Origin: Streptomyces cinnabarinus
Lineage (GTDB): Bacteria; Actinomycetota; Actinomycetes; Streptomycetales; Streptomycetaceae
Length of the DNA stretch: 64,000 nt
Reading direction: 5' to 3'
Assembly (NCBI RefSeq): GCF_027270315.1
Contig: NZ_CP114413.1
Coordinates: 6,324,001-6,388,000, forward strand
Shown here: piece after piece, positions 1-8,393 of the stretch
Layout: each line of letters starts with the position of its first letter
Numbering within the stretch: the stretch's first letter is position 1
Made by a program: the position numbers and the translations under genes
Notes under the pieces: generated by a model
Seen by the model: only the letters and a program-made list of their open reading frames with translations
Told to the model about the DNA's origin: nothing
Database searches by the model: none

Positions 1-345
1 GCGGCCCTCCAGGAAGTGGATGAGGCCGAGCAGCCGGGTGGCCACCTCGTGGCCCAGCGGCGTCAGCTCGTAGTCCACGCGGGGCGGGTTGGTCGGCTGG
101 GCCTCGCGCAGCACCAGGCCGTCGCGCTCCAGCGCGTGCAGGGTCTGGGACAGCATCTTCTCGCTCACGCCGTCGATGCGTCGGCGCAGCTCGTTGAAGC
201 GCAGCGACCCGTCGTGCAGAGCGCCGAGCGTGAGCGCGCCCCAGCGACCCGTGACGTGCTCCAGCGTGCCGCGCGAGGGGCACACCTTCGCGAACACGTT
301 GTACGGCAGGTCCTGCTCCGCCGTGCGCTCCTGTGCGATGTCCAT
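1..345 (-). CDS. HxlR-family winged-helix transcriptional regulator (partial, C-terminus off the left edge)
   Basis: The minus-strand frame opens with an ATG at 345 and runs off the left edge after 115 codons. The protein has the typical HxlR layout: a Cys in the N-terminal part (VFAKVCPSRGTLEHV), a helix-turn-helix region (GSLRFNELRRRIDGVSEKML) and a wing with the pattern LERDGLVLREAQPTNPPRVDYELTPLG. HxlR proteins are small DNA-binding regulators, often responding to redox or electrophile stress and often acting on an adjacent divergent gene. Here the divergent neighbour is an MFS exporter starting about 200 bp away, so autoregulation plus control of that pump is a reasonable inference. The family is clear; the ligand is unknown. 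Confidence 0.85.
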   Translation of the reverse strand, partial: MDIAQERTAEQDLPYNVFAKVCPSRGTLEHVTGRWGALTLGALHDGSLRFNELRRRIDGVSEKMLSQTLHALERDGLVLREAQPTNPPRVDYELTPLGHEVATRLLGLIHFLEGR

Positions 346-546
346 GCCCGAAGCGTACCCGCACACAGCGCTGCCCCGTGGACAGCGCTGCCCCGTGGAC
401 AGCGCTGGCCAGGAGTTAGCCCACCCCGGTGGTTCACCCTCGCGGGGTGAGGTGACGCCGTCCGGCACGGCGGAGCCTTTGCGTGGGCAGGCCGAGACGG
501 GCCCCTGCCCACGCCCTTGCTGCCCGAGGGGACCGGGAGGCGACAC

Positions 547-1929
547 GTGGTCGGGACGGCAGAGCCGAGGCGGACGACGGGACGCGGGCAGGTGCTGGCC
601 GCGCTGGCCCTGGCCCAGTTCATCTGCAGTTTCGCCGGCTCCAACATGAACGTGATGATCAACGACATCAGCGAGGACCTGGACACCAGCGTCCAGGGCG
701 TGCAGGTGGCGATCACCGTGTTCCTGCTGGTCATGGCGGCATTCATGATCCCCGGCGGCAAACTGACCGACCGTTTCGGCCGCAAGCGCTGCTTCCTGAC
801 CGGCCTCGTCGTCTACGCCATCGGCGCCCTGCTGAGCGCGGTGGCACCGGGGCTCGGAGTGCTGATCCTCGGCAACTCGATCCTCGAAGGCATCGGCACC
901 GCGCTGCTCATCCCGCCCGTCTACATCCTGGCGACCCTCCTCTACCCGGAGGTGACCTCCAGGGCCCGTGCCTTCGGGGTCATCATGGCGCTGGGCGGGA
1001 TCGGCGCCGCCGCCGGCCCGCTGATCGGCGGGCTCATCACGACCGGGATCAGCTGGCGGGCGGCCTTCGTGTTCCAGGCCCTCGTCATCGCGGTGATCGT
1101 CGTCCTCAGCCTGCGCATGGACGACCCGCTGCCCGCCGATCCGACCCGCACCTTCGATGTCTTCGGTGCCGTACTCTCCGCCGCCGGGCTGATCCTCGTC
1201 GTCATGGGCATCCTGGCCGCCGACGACAACGTCTGGCTCATGATCGCCCTGCTGCTCCTGGGCGCGGCGGTGCTGCTGTGGTTCTTCCAGACCGTGCGCG
1301 CCAAGGAGGCGGCGGGCAAGGAGCCGCTCCTGTCGCTCAGCCTGTTCGCCAACCGCACCTCGAACCTCGGCCTCATCACCCAGAACGTGCAGTGGCTGAT
1401 GCTCATGGGCACGTCCTTCACGGTGGCGGCCTACCTCCAGGTCGTCCGCCATTACGACGCCATCGAGACCGGCGTCGTCTTCACCGCGGCCACGCTCGGG
1501 CTGCTGCTGACGTCACTGGCCGCCGAGCGGCTCGCCGAGCGGTACAGCCAGCGCACGCTCATCATGACCGGCTTCGCCGCGTGCATGGTCGGCGTGGTCG
1601 CCCTGATCACCCTGGTCGCCGCCTACTCGACCGCCTGGGCGTTCGTCCCCGGACTCCTGCTGATCGGACTGGGCCTGGGCGTGATGCTGACCCCGTCCGT
1701 CAACGTCGTGCAGTCGAGCTTCCCGGAGGAGCGCCAGGGCGAGATCTCTGGCCTCTCCCGCAGCGTCTCGAACCTCGGCTCCTCCTTCGGCACCGCCATC
1801 GCCGGCACCATCCTGGTCTCCGGCCTCACCAAGGGCGCCTACGCCGCCGCGATGATCACGCTGGCCGCCCTGAGCCTCATCGGCCTCACCGCGGCAGCGC
1901 GCCTGCCCGCACGGATCGAGGCACGGTAG
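547..1929 (+). CDS. MFS drug/multidrug efflux transporter
   Basis: This is a 460-residue membrane protein of the major facilitator superfamily, most like drug:H+ antiporters (EmrB/QacA-like). The signature GGKLTDRFGRKRCFLTG between the second and third helices (DRxGRK motif) and the repeated hydrophobic segments across the whole length support this. A possible TTG start at 517 was rejected in favour of the GTG at 547, because GGGAGG at 535-540 sits at ideal spacing from it. It is divergent from the HxlR regulator at 1-345, a common regulator/exporter pairing. The substrate cannot be read from sequence. It converges with the S1-like gene downstream. Confidence 0.85.
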   Translation: MVGTAEPRRTTGRGQVLAALALAQFICSFAGSNMNVMINDISEDLDTSVQGVQVAITVFLLVMAAFMIPGGKLTDRFGRKRCFLTGLVVYAIGALLSAVAPGLGVLILGNSILEGIGTALLIPPVYILATLLYPEVTSRARAFGVIMALGGIGAAAGPLIGGLITTGISWRAAFVFQALVIAVIVVLSLRMDDPLPADPTRTFDVFGAVLSAAGLILVVMGILAADDNVWLMIALLLLGAAVLLWFFQTVRAKEAAGKEPLLSLSLFANRTSNLGLITQNVQWLMLMGTSFTVAAYLQVVRHYDAIETGVVFTAATLGLLLTSLAAERLAERYSQRTLIMTGFAACMVGVVALITLVAAYSTAWAFVPGLLLIGLGLGVMLTPSVNVVQSSFPEERQGEISGLSRSVSNLGSSFGTAIAGTILVSGLTKGAYAAAMITLAALSLIGLTAAARLPARIEAR

Positions 1930-1956
1930 AGCGGATTTGGCGCGCGGCCGATCGAC

Positions 1957-2262
1957 TCAGCTGTGATCGATCCACTCGCTGAGTCTGATCCTCACCTGGT
2001 GGTTGTGATCGGTGTGCCAGACGACCTCGCCACTGACCCGACTTCCCAGCGCCGGAAGACTCGCATCGGGTGGCATGGAGCCGATGTCCGCCAGCCCGAC
2101 CGCATGGGGCACACCGTCGATGCGAAGGAAGACCCCGAAGGGCCGGCGAATGACGACCTGACCAGTGACGCGGGTGCCCACGGGCAGCGCGGACACAGTC
2201 GCCGGCCACGCTCGGCGAACCTGCTCAGGGGACGGATCGTCAGGCCAGGCGTATTCGGTCAT
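1957..2262 (-). CDS. S1-like RNA-binding domain protein
   Basis: A 101-residue protein with one S1-like OB-fold domain at about residues 28-95: VGTRVTGQVVIRRPFGVFLRI, then VGLADIG and GSRVSGEVVWHTDHNHQVRIRLSE. This is the S1 pattern of a glycine-rich first strand, a hydrophobic GVFLRI strand and a closing strand of alternating hydrophobics. Such short S1-like proteins are widespread in actinobacteria and usually have no assigned role beyond possible RNA binding. It lies 27 bp downstream of the CAP-domain gene on the same strand, so the two may be co-transcribed. Confidence 0.7.
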   Translation of the reverse strand: MTEYAWPDDPSPEQVRRAWPATVSALPVGTRVTGQVVIRRPFGVFLRIDGVPHAVGLADIGSMPPDASLPALGSRVSGEVVWHTDHNHQVRIRLSEWIDHS

Positions 2263-2289
2263 GTGCTCGGTCTCTGACCTGCGGTTGGC

Positions 2290-3441
2290 TCAGTAGCCGA
2301 AGTTCTGCGTCCACCAAGGGCCGCCGGAGGCCATGTGGACGCCGACTCCCAGGGTCTTGAAGTCGCAGTTGAGGATGTTGGCGCGGTGGCCGGGGCTGTT
2401 CATCCAGGCGTCCATGACCGCGGCGGCGTCGGCCTGGCCGCGGGCTATGTTCTCGCCACCGAGGTTGGTGATGCCGGCCTTCGCGGCCCGGTCCCAGGGG
2501 CTCGAGCCGTCCGGGTCGGTGTGGTCGAAGAAGCCCCGCTCCGCCATGTCCTCGCTGAACGCGGAGGCCAGATCGGCGAGCGAGCTGTTGGCGGCGACGG
2601 CATTGCAACCGGCCTTCGCCCGCTCCTCGTTGACCAGCCGGAGGACCTCGGCCGCGGCGGCGGCCTCCTCCGACAGCGTCACCGGCGCGCTGGGCTTCTC
2701 CGGCGCCTTGGTGGCGGCCTTCGACGGCGGCGTGTCGGTCTTCGGCTTCTTGCTCGGCGTGGCCTTCGGCTTCTTCGACGGAGTCTTCGTCGGCTCGGGC
2801 GCGGTGGTCGAGGGCGCCGCGGACGGCGAGACGGACCGCTCCTGGTCCCGGCTGGCCGGGGTGCTGTCGTCGCGGTTCTCCGCGGTGCCCGAGGTGCCGC
2901 CCTGCTCACTCGGCGAGCTGGTCGGCGAGTCGGCGGCCTGCACCTTGTCGCTGCTGCCGCCGCCGAGGGTGTAGTTGTCCCCGCCGGGCAGTACGCCGGT
3001 GGCGACCGCGACGGTGCCGAGGGCCACGGCGGCGGAGACCCCGAGGAGCCCGGTGCGCACCGGGGTGACGGCCTTCTTCTTCTTGCGACGGTTCGGCCGC
3101 CCGCGCTCGGCGCCGTCAGCGGGGGAGAAGCCCTCGCTCGCGAAGACGGCGGTGTCCGACTCCCGGGCGTAGTCCTGGCCGTAGTCGTCGCCCCGGCCGT
3201 CGTCGCCCGAGAAGAGATAGGCCTCGGTGGTCGCGTAGGCACCGGCGTACGCGTCCTGGTGGAGATAGGGCGCGATGCCCACCGTCCCGTCCGGGAGCGG
3301 GTGCGAGTGCGCGTGCGGGTGCCGGTCCGGGTACGAGTCCCAGGTGTTCTGGTTCCACTCGGAGGAACCGTCTGTGTGGCTGACCCCCGTGGCGCGGCCC
3401 GTGGCGGCGCGTCCGGCGGCGGAGCGTCGGTGGCGTCCCAT
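2290..3441 (-). CDS. Membrane-anchored CAP (SCP/PR-1) domain protein
   Basis: A 383-residue protein with a modular layout. An N-terminal cytoplasmic part (about 1-125) ends in a basic RRKKKK cluster. One membrane segment follows (about 128-152), then a long Ser/Thr/Pro/Lys-rich linker (about 165-258, with repeats of TPSKKPK type) and a C-terminal CAP domain (about 262-383). The domain has the usual motifs: LRLVNEERAKAGC, FFDHTDPDG, GENIARG and SPGHRANILN. The two His and the Glu of the CAP cleft are present. Such Streptomyces proteins are extracellular and tethered; their biochemical activity is generally unknown. The linker would let the domain span the cell wall. Confidence 0.85.
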   Translation of the reverse strand: MGRHRRSAAGRAATGRATGVSHTDGSSEWNQNTWDSYPDRHPHAHSHPLPDGTVGIAPYLHQDAYAGAYATTEAYLFSGDDGRGDDYGQDYARESDTAVFASEGFSPADGAERGRPNRRKKKKAVTPVRTGLLGVSAAVALGTVAVATGVLPGGDNYTLGGGSSDKVQAADSPTSSPSEQGGTSGTAENRDDSTPASRDQERSVSPSAAPSTTAPEPTKTPSKKPKATPSKKPKTDTPPSKAATKAPEKPSAPVTLSEEAAAAAEVLRLVNEERAKAGCNAVAANSSLADLASAFSEDMAERGFFDHTDPDGSSPWDRAAKAGITNLGGENIARGQADAAAVMDAWMNSPGHRANILNCDFKTLGVGVHMASGGPWWTQNFGY

Positions 3442-3602
3442 GTCCTGGCCTTCCTCGTCCGTGCGGTCGACCCGTTCCCCTGGCGATCAACCAACTCACC
3501 CGATCGAGTGAGTTTCATATGAGATTCATTGGGTGGGGACGGTACCGCATGGCGCTGGGTGTGGAAGTGCCCAGTGAGACATTGGGCGGTTAGGTTGCAC
3601 TC

Positions 3603-3884
3603 ATGAGCGAGGATGTTCGGCTGGTCGCCTGGGTGCGTGGACGCGTGCAAGGTGTGGGTTTTCGCTGGTTCACACGTGCCAAGGCGCTGGAGATCGGCGG
3701 CCTGAGTGGTTTTGCTCTCAATTTGGACGACGGACGCGTCCAAGTGGTCGCCGAAGGTCCGCGCCCGGGTTGTCAAGGGCTCCTCGACTGGCTGGAGGGG
3801 AACGACACGCCCGGCCGCGTGGACGGCGTCACCGAGATCTGGGACACACCTCGCGGGGGATACGACGGCTTCGCCATCCGTTGA
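3603..3884 (+). CDS. acyP: Acylphosphatase
   Basis: A 93-residue protein matching the full length of the family. It contains the active-site loop GRVQGVGFRWF with the phosphate-binding Arg, the second motif GLSGFALNLDDGRVQVVAEG with the catalytic Asn, and the terminal GYDGFAIR strand. It hydrolyses acyl phosphates such as acetyl phosphate and carbamoyl phosphate in the cytoplasm; the physiological role is usually minor or unclear. It is divergent from the CAP gene. The gene stands alone on its strand before a non-coding stretch that precedes the small coiled-coil gene at 4262. Confidence 0.92.
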   Translation: MSEDVRLVAWVRGRVQGVGFRWFTRAKALEIGGLSGFALNLDDGRVQVVAEGPRPGCQGLLDWLEGNDTPGRVDGVTEIWDTPRGGYDGFAIR

Positions 3885-4261
3885 TCCCGGCGTACGGCAC
3901 GCCCCCGCTGGAGCGGCGGACCCTGCCACCGGAACCTGCCCGAAAGAGAAAGGTCCAGGTGGTTGCCGAGAAACGCTTGCGCTGGCACGCTCCGCAGTGA
4001 AGGATGATCGCCACGCCCTCAGGGCCCCGTAGCAGTTGCAGCGCCGCCGATCAGGCCGCGCGCCCCGGGATGCCCGTCAATACGGGGCGTGATCGTGTTG
4101 ACCGTCAAACTTTTTGGTGAGACGCTGAAAGCCCCGCGCACCTTAGCTGTTTGGCATGTGAGAACGGCAGCAAGAACTCAAGAGTGCCAAGCACCGTGGG
4201 TGCGAATCCCTCACGACCCACACCGCTTCGGTCGGTCACTCAGTGTGGAGGACCATCCATC
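3885..4261 (+). other. Non-coding stretch with a possible structured leader (hairpins at 4151-4190 and 4196-4221)
   Basis: No convincing gene lies in these 377 bases. Near the 3' end are two consecutive potential hairpins on the plus strand: TTGGCA (4151-4156) with TGCCAA (4185-4190), and GTGGGT (4196-4201) with ACCCAC (4216-4221). They sit directly upstream of the ribosome binding site of the small gene at 4262. The second loop superficially recalls a tRNA T-arm, but no matching acceptor or anticodon arm is visible. It could be a structured 5' leader; I cannot assign it to a known riboswitch class. Confidence 0.3.
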
Positions 4262-4465
4262 ATGGCAAAGGCGCTTCTCGGTTACGTCGGCGGCTCCGAC
4301 CCTCGACTCCTCGCCGAGATGCGACGGCTCCAGCAGCGCGTACAGGACCTGGAATCCGAGCTGGTACGGATCCAGGCGGAGAACGACGCGCTGACGGCTG
4401 CCGCTTCTCACGACAGTCTCATGGAGAGCATCGACGCACACCAGGCGGAGCCTGCGCTCACCTGA
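4262..4465 (+). CDS. Small conserved coiled-coil protein of unknown function
   Basis: A 67-residue protein starting at ATG 4262 after a GTGGAGGACC ribosome binding site. The middle of the protein (LLAEMRRLQQRVQDLESELVR) forms one clear heptad coiled coil. The N-terminus MAKALLGYVGG is glycine-rich and hydrophobic. There is no catalytic motif. Its place immediately before smc and its length are consistent with a small conserved streptomycete protein, but I do not recognise a function. A strong intrinsic terminator follows at 4540, so it is transcribed separately from smc. Confidence 0.75.
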   Translation: MAKALLGYVGGSDPRLLAEMRRLQQRVQDLESELVRIQAENDALTAAASHDSLMESIDAHQAEPALT

Positions 4466-4539
4466 TCGCTGCACTGCTCCACAACAGCACACGCGGCGGT
4501 TGGGCTGCCCGTATCAACCGCTAAGTTGTCAGAAGTTGC

Positions 4540-4570
4540 AAGGGACGCTTCGGCGTCCCTTCTTTCTTTC
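4540..4570 (+). terminator. Intrinsic terminator after the small coiled-coil gene
   Basis: A perfect 9-bp stem AAGGGACGC (4540-4548) pairs with GCGTCCCTT (4553-4561) around a stable TTCG tetraloop. A pyrimidine tract CTTTCTTTC follows. This is a textbook rho-independent terminator and separates the small gene from smc. Confidence 0.9.
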
Positions 4571-4693
4571 CCCCGCGAATACTTCCCCCGCGCATCCTTT
4601 CAGTCTCTTTAACGTCTGGTGTGCCCTGCGCGTTCATGGGCGAAACCGCGGGTTCATGGAGTGAGACATCCCCGGAAGGTAGAGTCCAGCGGC

Positions 4694-7600
4694 GTGCACC
4701 TCAAGGCCCTGACCCTCCGCGGGTTCAAGTCGTTCGCATCGGCGACCACACTCCGGTTCGAGCCGGGTATCACGTGTGTCGTCGGACCGAACGGCTCGGG
4801 CAAGTCCAATGTCGTGGACGCGCTCAGCTGGGTCATGGGCGAACAGGGCGCGAAGTCCCTGCGCGGCGGCAAGATGGAGGACGTCATCTTCGCCGGCACC
4901 ACCGGGCGCCCGCCGCTCGGCCGCGCCGAGGTGTCGCTGACCATCGACAACTCCGACGGGGCACTGCCCATCGAGTACGCCGAGGTCACCATCACGCGGA
5001 TCATGTTCCGCAACGGCGGCAGCGAGTACCAGATCAACGGCGACACATGTCGCCTCCTCGACATCCAGGAGCTGCTCTCCGACTCCGGCATCGGCCGCGA
5101 GATGCACGTCATCGTCGGCCAGGGCCAGCTCGACTCCGTGCTGCACGCCGACCCCATGGGCCGCCGCGCCTTCATCGAGGAGGCCGCCGGCGTCCTCAAG
5201 CACCGCAAGCGCAAAGAGAAGGCGCTGCGCAAGCTCGACGCGATGCAGGCCAACCTCGCGCGCGTGCAGGACCTCACCGACGAACTCCGGCGCCAGCTCA
5301 AGCCGCTCGGCCGCCAGGCGGCGGTCGCGCGCCGGGCCGCCGTCATCCAGGCCGACCTGCGCGACGCCCGCCTCCGCCTGCTCGCCGACGATCTCGTACG
5401 GCTGCGTGAGGCGCTCCAGACCGAGGTCGCCGACGAGGCCGCCCTGAAGGGACGCAAGGAAGCCGCCGAGCAGGAGCTGAAGAAGGCGCTCCAGCGCGAG
5501 GCGCTCCTGGAGGACGAGGTACGGCAGCTCACCCCGCGCCTCCAGCGCGCCCAGCAGAACTGGTACGAGCTCTCCCAGCTCGCCGAGCGGGTCCGCGGCA
5601 CCGTCTCCCTCGCCGACGCGCGCGTGAAGAGCGCGACTTCCGCCCCGCCCGAGGAGCGGCGCGGCCGTGACCCCGAGGACATGGAGCGGGAGGCCGCGCG
5701 GATCCGTGAGCAGGAGGCCGAGCTGGAGGCGGCCTTGGAGGCGGCCGAGCACGCCCTGGAGGACACGGTCGCCCACCGCGCCGAGCTGGAGCGTGAACTC
5801 GCCCTCGAAGAACGGCGGCTGAAGGACGTCGCCCGCGCCATCGCCGACCGGCGCGAGGGTCTGGCCCGGCTGAACGGCCAGGTCAACGCGGCCCGTTCAC
5901 GCGCCGCCTCCGCCCAGGCCGAGATCGACCGTCTCGCCTCCGCCCGCGACGAGGCCCAGGAACGGGCCGTCTCCGCACAGGAGGAGTACGAGTCCCTCAA
6001 GGCCGAGGTCGACGGCCTCGACGCGGGCGACGCGGAACTGGCGGAGCAGCACGACGCGGCGAGGGCGGCGCTGGCTGAGGCGGAGGCGGCGCTCACGGCG
6101 GCCCGCGAAGCGACCACGGCGGCGGAACGCAGACGCGCGGCGACCCAGGCCCGCCACGAGGCGTTGGCACTGGGCCTGCGCCGGAAGGACGGTACCGGCG
6201 CACTGCTGGACGCGAGAGACCGCCTGACGGGACTGCTCGGCCCGGCAGCAGAACTGCTGACGGTGACGTCAGGACACGAGGTCGCGTTGGCGGCGGCTTT
6301 CGGAGCGGCGGCGGACGCGGTGGCGGTCACCTCTCCCACCGCGGCGGCGGAGGCGATCCGCTTGCTGCGGAAGCAGGACGGGGGCAGGGCGTCACTTCTG
6401 CTGACAGGGGCGCCGGAGACATACCCCAGGAGCACGGCGGACGCCACACAACAGCACGCGGCAGATTTCGTCCGCGGCCCTTCCGAGCTGATGCCCGCCG
6501 TAAGACGTCTCCTCCACGGGATCGTCGTCGTAGACACCCTCGAAGACGCCGAGGACCTGATCTACACCCACCCCCACCTCACCGCCGTAACCGCAGAGGG
6601 CGACCTCCTCGGCGCCCACTTCGCCCACGGCGGGTCCGCAGGCGCCCCCAGCCTCCTCGAAGTACAGGCATCTGTGGACGAGGCAGCGGCCGAGCTGGAC
6701 GTACTGGCCGTGCGGTGTGACGAACTCACGGCAGCGCAGCAAGAGGCAGGCGAGCGACGCAAAGAGACCGCCGCCCAGGTCGAGGAGCTGGCCGACCGCC
6801 GCCGCGCCGCAGACCGCGAGAAGTCGGCCGTGGCCCAGCAGCTGGGCCGGCTCGCCGGCCAGGCCCGAGGCGCCGCAGGAGAAGCGGAGCGCTCCGCCGC
6901 GGCCACCGCGCGAGCGCAGGACGCGCTGGACAAGGCCCTGGAAGAGGTCGAGGTTCTCGCCGAGCGCCTCGAAGTCGCCGAGGAGATGCCGGTCGAGGAG
7001 GAGCCCGACACTTCCGTCCGGGACCGCCTCGCCGCCGACGGCGCCAACGCCCGGCAGACCGAGATGGAGGCCCGCCTCCAGGTCCGTACGCACGAGGAAC
7101 GGGTCAAGGGACTCGCGGGACGGGCCGACTCCCTCGACCGAGCCGCCCGCGCCGAACGAGAGACACGCGCGCGTGCCGAGCAGCGCCGGGCACGCCTGCG
7201 GCACGAGGCCGCCGTCGCGGAAGCCGTCGCGTCCGGCGCCCGGCAACTGCTCGCGCACGTGGAGGTCTCCCTCACCCGTGCCGATGCGGAGCGCACCGCA
7301 GCGGACGCGGCGAAGGCCCTGAGAGAGCGGGAGCTGACCGCCGCCCGGAACACCGGCCGCGACCTCAAGGCCGAACTCGACAAACTGACCGACTCCGTGC
7401 ACCGCGGAGAGGTGCTCGGCGCCGAGAAGCGGATGCGGATCGAGCAGCTGGAGACCAAGGCGCTGGAGGAGCTCGGCGTGGAGCCCGCCGGGCTCGTCGA
7501 GGAGTACGGCCCCCATCAGCTCGTACCGCCCTCGCTGCCCGCCGAGGGCGAGGAGCTGCCGGAGGATCCCGAGCATCCGCGCAACCGGCCGAGGCCGTTC

Positions 7601-8248
7601 GTGCGCGGGGAGCAGGAGAAGCGGCTGAAGGCGGCCGAGCGGGCGTACCAGCAGCTCGGCAAGGTCAATCCGCTCGCGCTGGAGGAGTTCGCCGCACTGG
7701 AGGAGCGCCACAAGTTCCTCAGCGAGCAGCTGGAGGACCTGAGGAAGACCCGCGCCGATCTGCTCCAGGTCGTCAAGGAGGTCGACGAGCGGGTCGAGCA
7801 GGTCTTCACCGAGGCATACAGGGACACCGCCCGGGAGTTCGAGGGCGTCTTCAGCCGACTGTTCCCGGGTGGCGAGGGGCGCCTGGTGCTCACCGACCCC
7901 GACAACATGCTCACCACGGGTGTGGATGTCGAGGCGCGCCCGCCGGGCAAGAAGGTCAAGCGGCTGTCGCTGCTCTCGGGCGGCGAGCGCTCACTGACCG
8001 CCGTGGCGATGCTGGTGTCCATCTTCAAGGCGCGGCCCAGCCCGTTCTACGTGATGGACGAGGTCGAGGCGGCCCTCGACGACACCAACCTCCAGCGGCT
8101 GATCCGCATCATGCAGGAGCTCCAGGAAGCCTCCCAGCTGATCGTGATCACCCATCAGAAGCGCACGATGGAGGTCGCCGATGCGCTGTACGGCGTCTCC
8201 ATGCAGGGCGACGGTGTGTCGAAGGTCATCAGCCAACGCCTTCGCTGA
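4694..8248 (+). CDS. smc: Chromosome segregation ATPase SMC
   Basis: A full-length SMC protein of 1184 residues from the GTG at 4694. The Walker A motif GPNGSGKSN lies at about residues 31-39. Two long coiled coils rich in Ala, Glu and Arg flank a hinge at about 505-660 (KDGTGALLDARDRLTGLLG ... AVTAEGDLLGAHFAHGG). The C-terminal head carries the signature LSLLSGGERSLTAVA and the Walker B region FYVMDEVEAALDD. SMC dimers with ScpA/ScpB compact and organise the chromosome and support segregation during sporulation. The upstream in-frame extension lacks a ribosome binding site and was left out. In streptomycetes smc stands next to glcP, as here. Confidence 0.97.
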   Translation: MHLKALTLRGFKSFASATTLRFEPGITCVVGPNGSGKSNVVDALSWVMGEQGAKSLRGGKMEDVIFAGTTGRPPLGRAEVSLTIDNSDGALPIEYAEVTITRIMFRNGGSEYQINGDTCRLLDIQELLSDSGIGREMHVIVGQGQLDSVLHADPMGRRAFIEEAAGVLKHRKRKEKALRKLDAMQANLARVQDLTDELRRQLKPLGRQAAVARRAAVIQADLRDARLRLLADDLVRLREALQTEVADEAALKGRKEAAEQELKKALQREALLEDEVRQLTPRLQRAQQNWYELSQLAERVRGTVSLADARVKSATSAPPEERRGRDPEDMEREAARIREQEAELEAALEAAEHALEDTVAHRAELERELALEERRLKDVARAIADRREGLARLNGQVNAARSRAASAQAEIDRLASARDEAQERAVSAQEEYESLKAEVDGLDAGDAELAEQHDAARAALAEAEAALTAAREATTAAERRRAATQARHEALALGLRRKDGTGALLDARDRLTGLLGPAAELLTVTSGHEVALAAAFGAAADAVAVTSPTAAAEAIRLLRKQDGGRASLLLTGAPETYPRSTADATQQHAADFVRGPSELMPAVRRLLHGIVVVDTLEDAEDLIYTHPHLTAVTAEGDLLGAHFAHGGSAGAPSLLEVQASVDEAAAELDVLAVRCDELTAAQQEAGERRKETAAQVEELADRRRAADREKSAVAQQLGRLAGQARGAAGEAERSAAATARAQDALDKALEEVEVLAERLEVAEEMPVEEEPDTSVRDRLAADGANARQTEMEARLQVRTHEERVKGLAGRADSLDRAARAERETRARAEQRRARLRHEAAVAEAVASGARQLLAHVEVSLTRADAERTAADAAKALRERELTAARNTGRDLKAELDKLTDSVHRGEVLGAEKRMRIEQLETKALEELGVEPAGLVEEYGPHQLVPPSLPAEGEELPEDPEHPRNRPRPFVRGEQEKRLKAAERAYQQLGKVNPLALEEFAALEERHKFLSEQLEDLRKTRADLLQVVKEVDERVEQVFTEAYRDTAREFEGVFSRLFPGGEGRLVLTDPDNMLTTGVDVEARPPGKKVKRLSLLSGGERSLTAVAMLVSIFKARPSPFYVMDEVEAALDDTNLQRLIRIMQELQEASQLIVITHQKRTMEVADALYGVSMQGDGVSKVISQRLR

Positions 8249-8263
8249 GTACAGGGACTACAT

Positions 8264-8360
8264 CTTCAAGTCTTGAACACAAAGACTCCTCAATTCTCCT
8301 GCCATGCCTCAAAACTCACAGCCGATGAACTATTGACTTCGAAACTTGAAGGCATAGGGT
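8264..8360 (+). promoter_or_regulatory. glcP promoter with two related palindromic operator-like sites
   Basis: A plausible promoter consists of TTGACT (8333-8338), a 16-bp spacer and TAGGGT (8355-8360). A 15-base imperfect palindrome CTTCGAAACTTGAAG (8337-8351) fills the spacer. Its reverse complement closely resembles CTTCAAGTCTTGAAC at 8264-8278, which contains the perfect palindrome TTCAAG-T-CTTGAA. Two copies of one site, one overlapping the promoter, suggest a dimeric repressor. The regulator is not identified. Confidence 0.5.
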
Positions 8361-8393
8361 CTGCAACGTTGCTTTCATCTTCAGGAGTACGAC

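Noticed and set aside
4196..4221. tRNA-like T-arm sequence GTGGGTGCGAATCCC
   Set aside because: No matching acceptor, D or anticodon arms could be drawn upstream and no CCA-type end follows.
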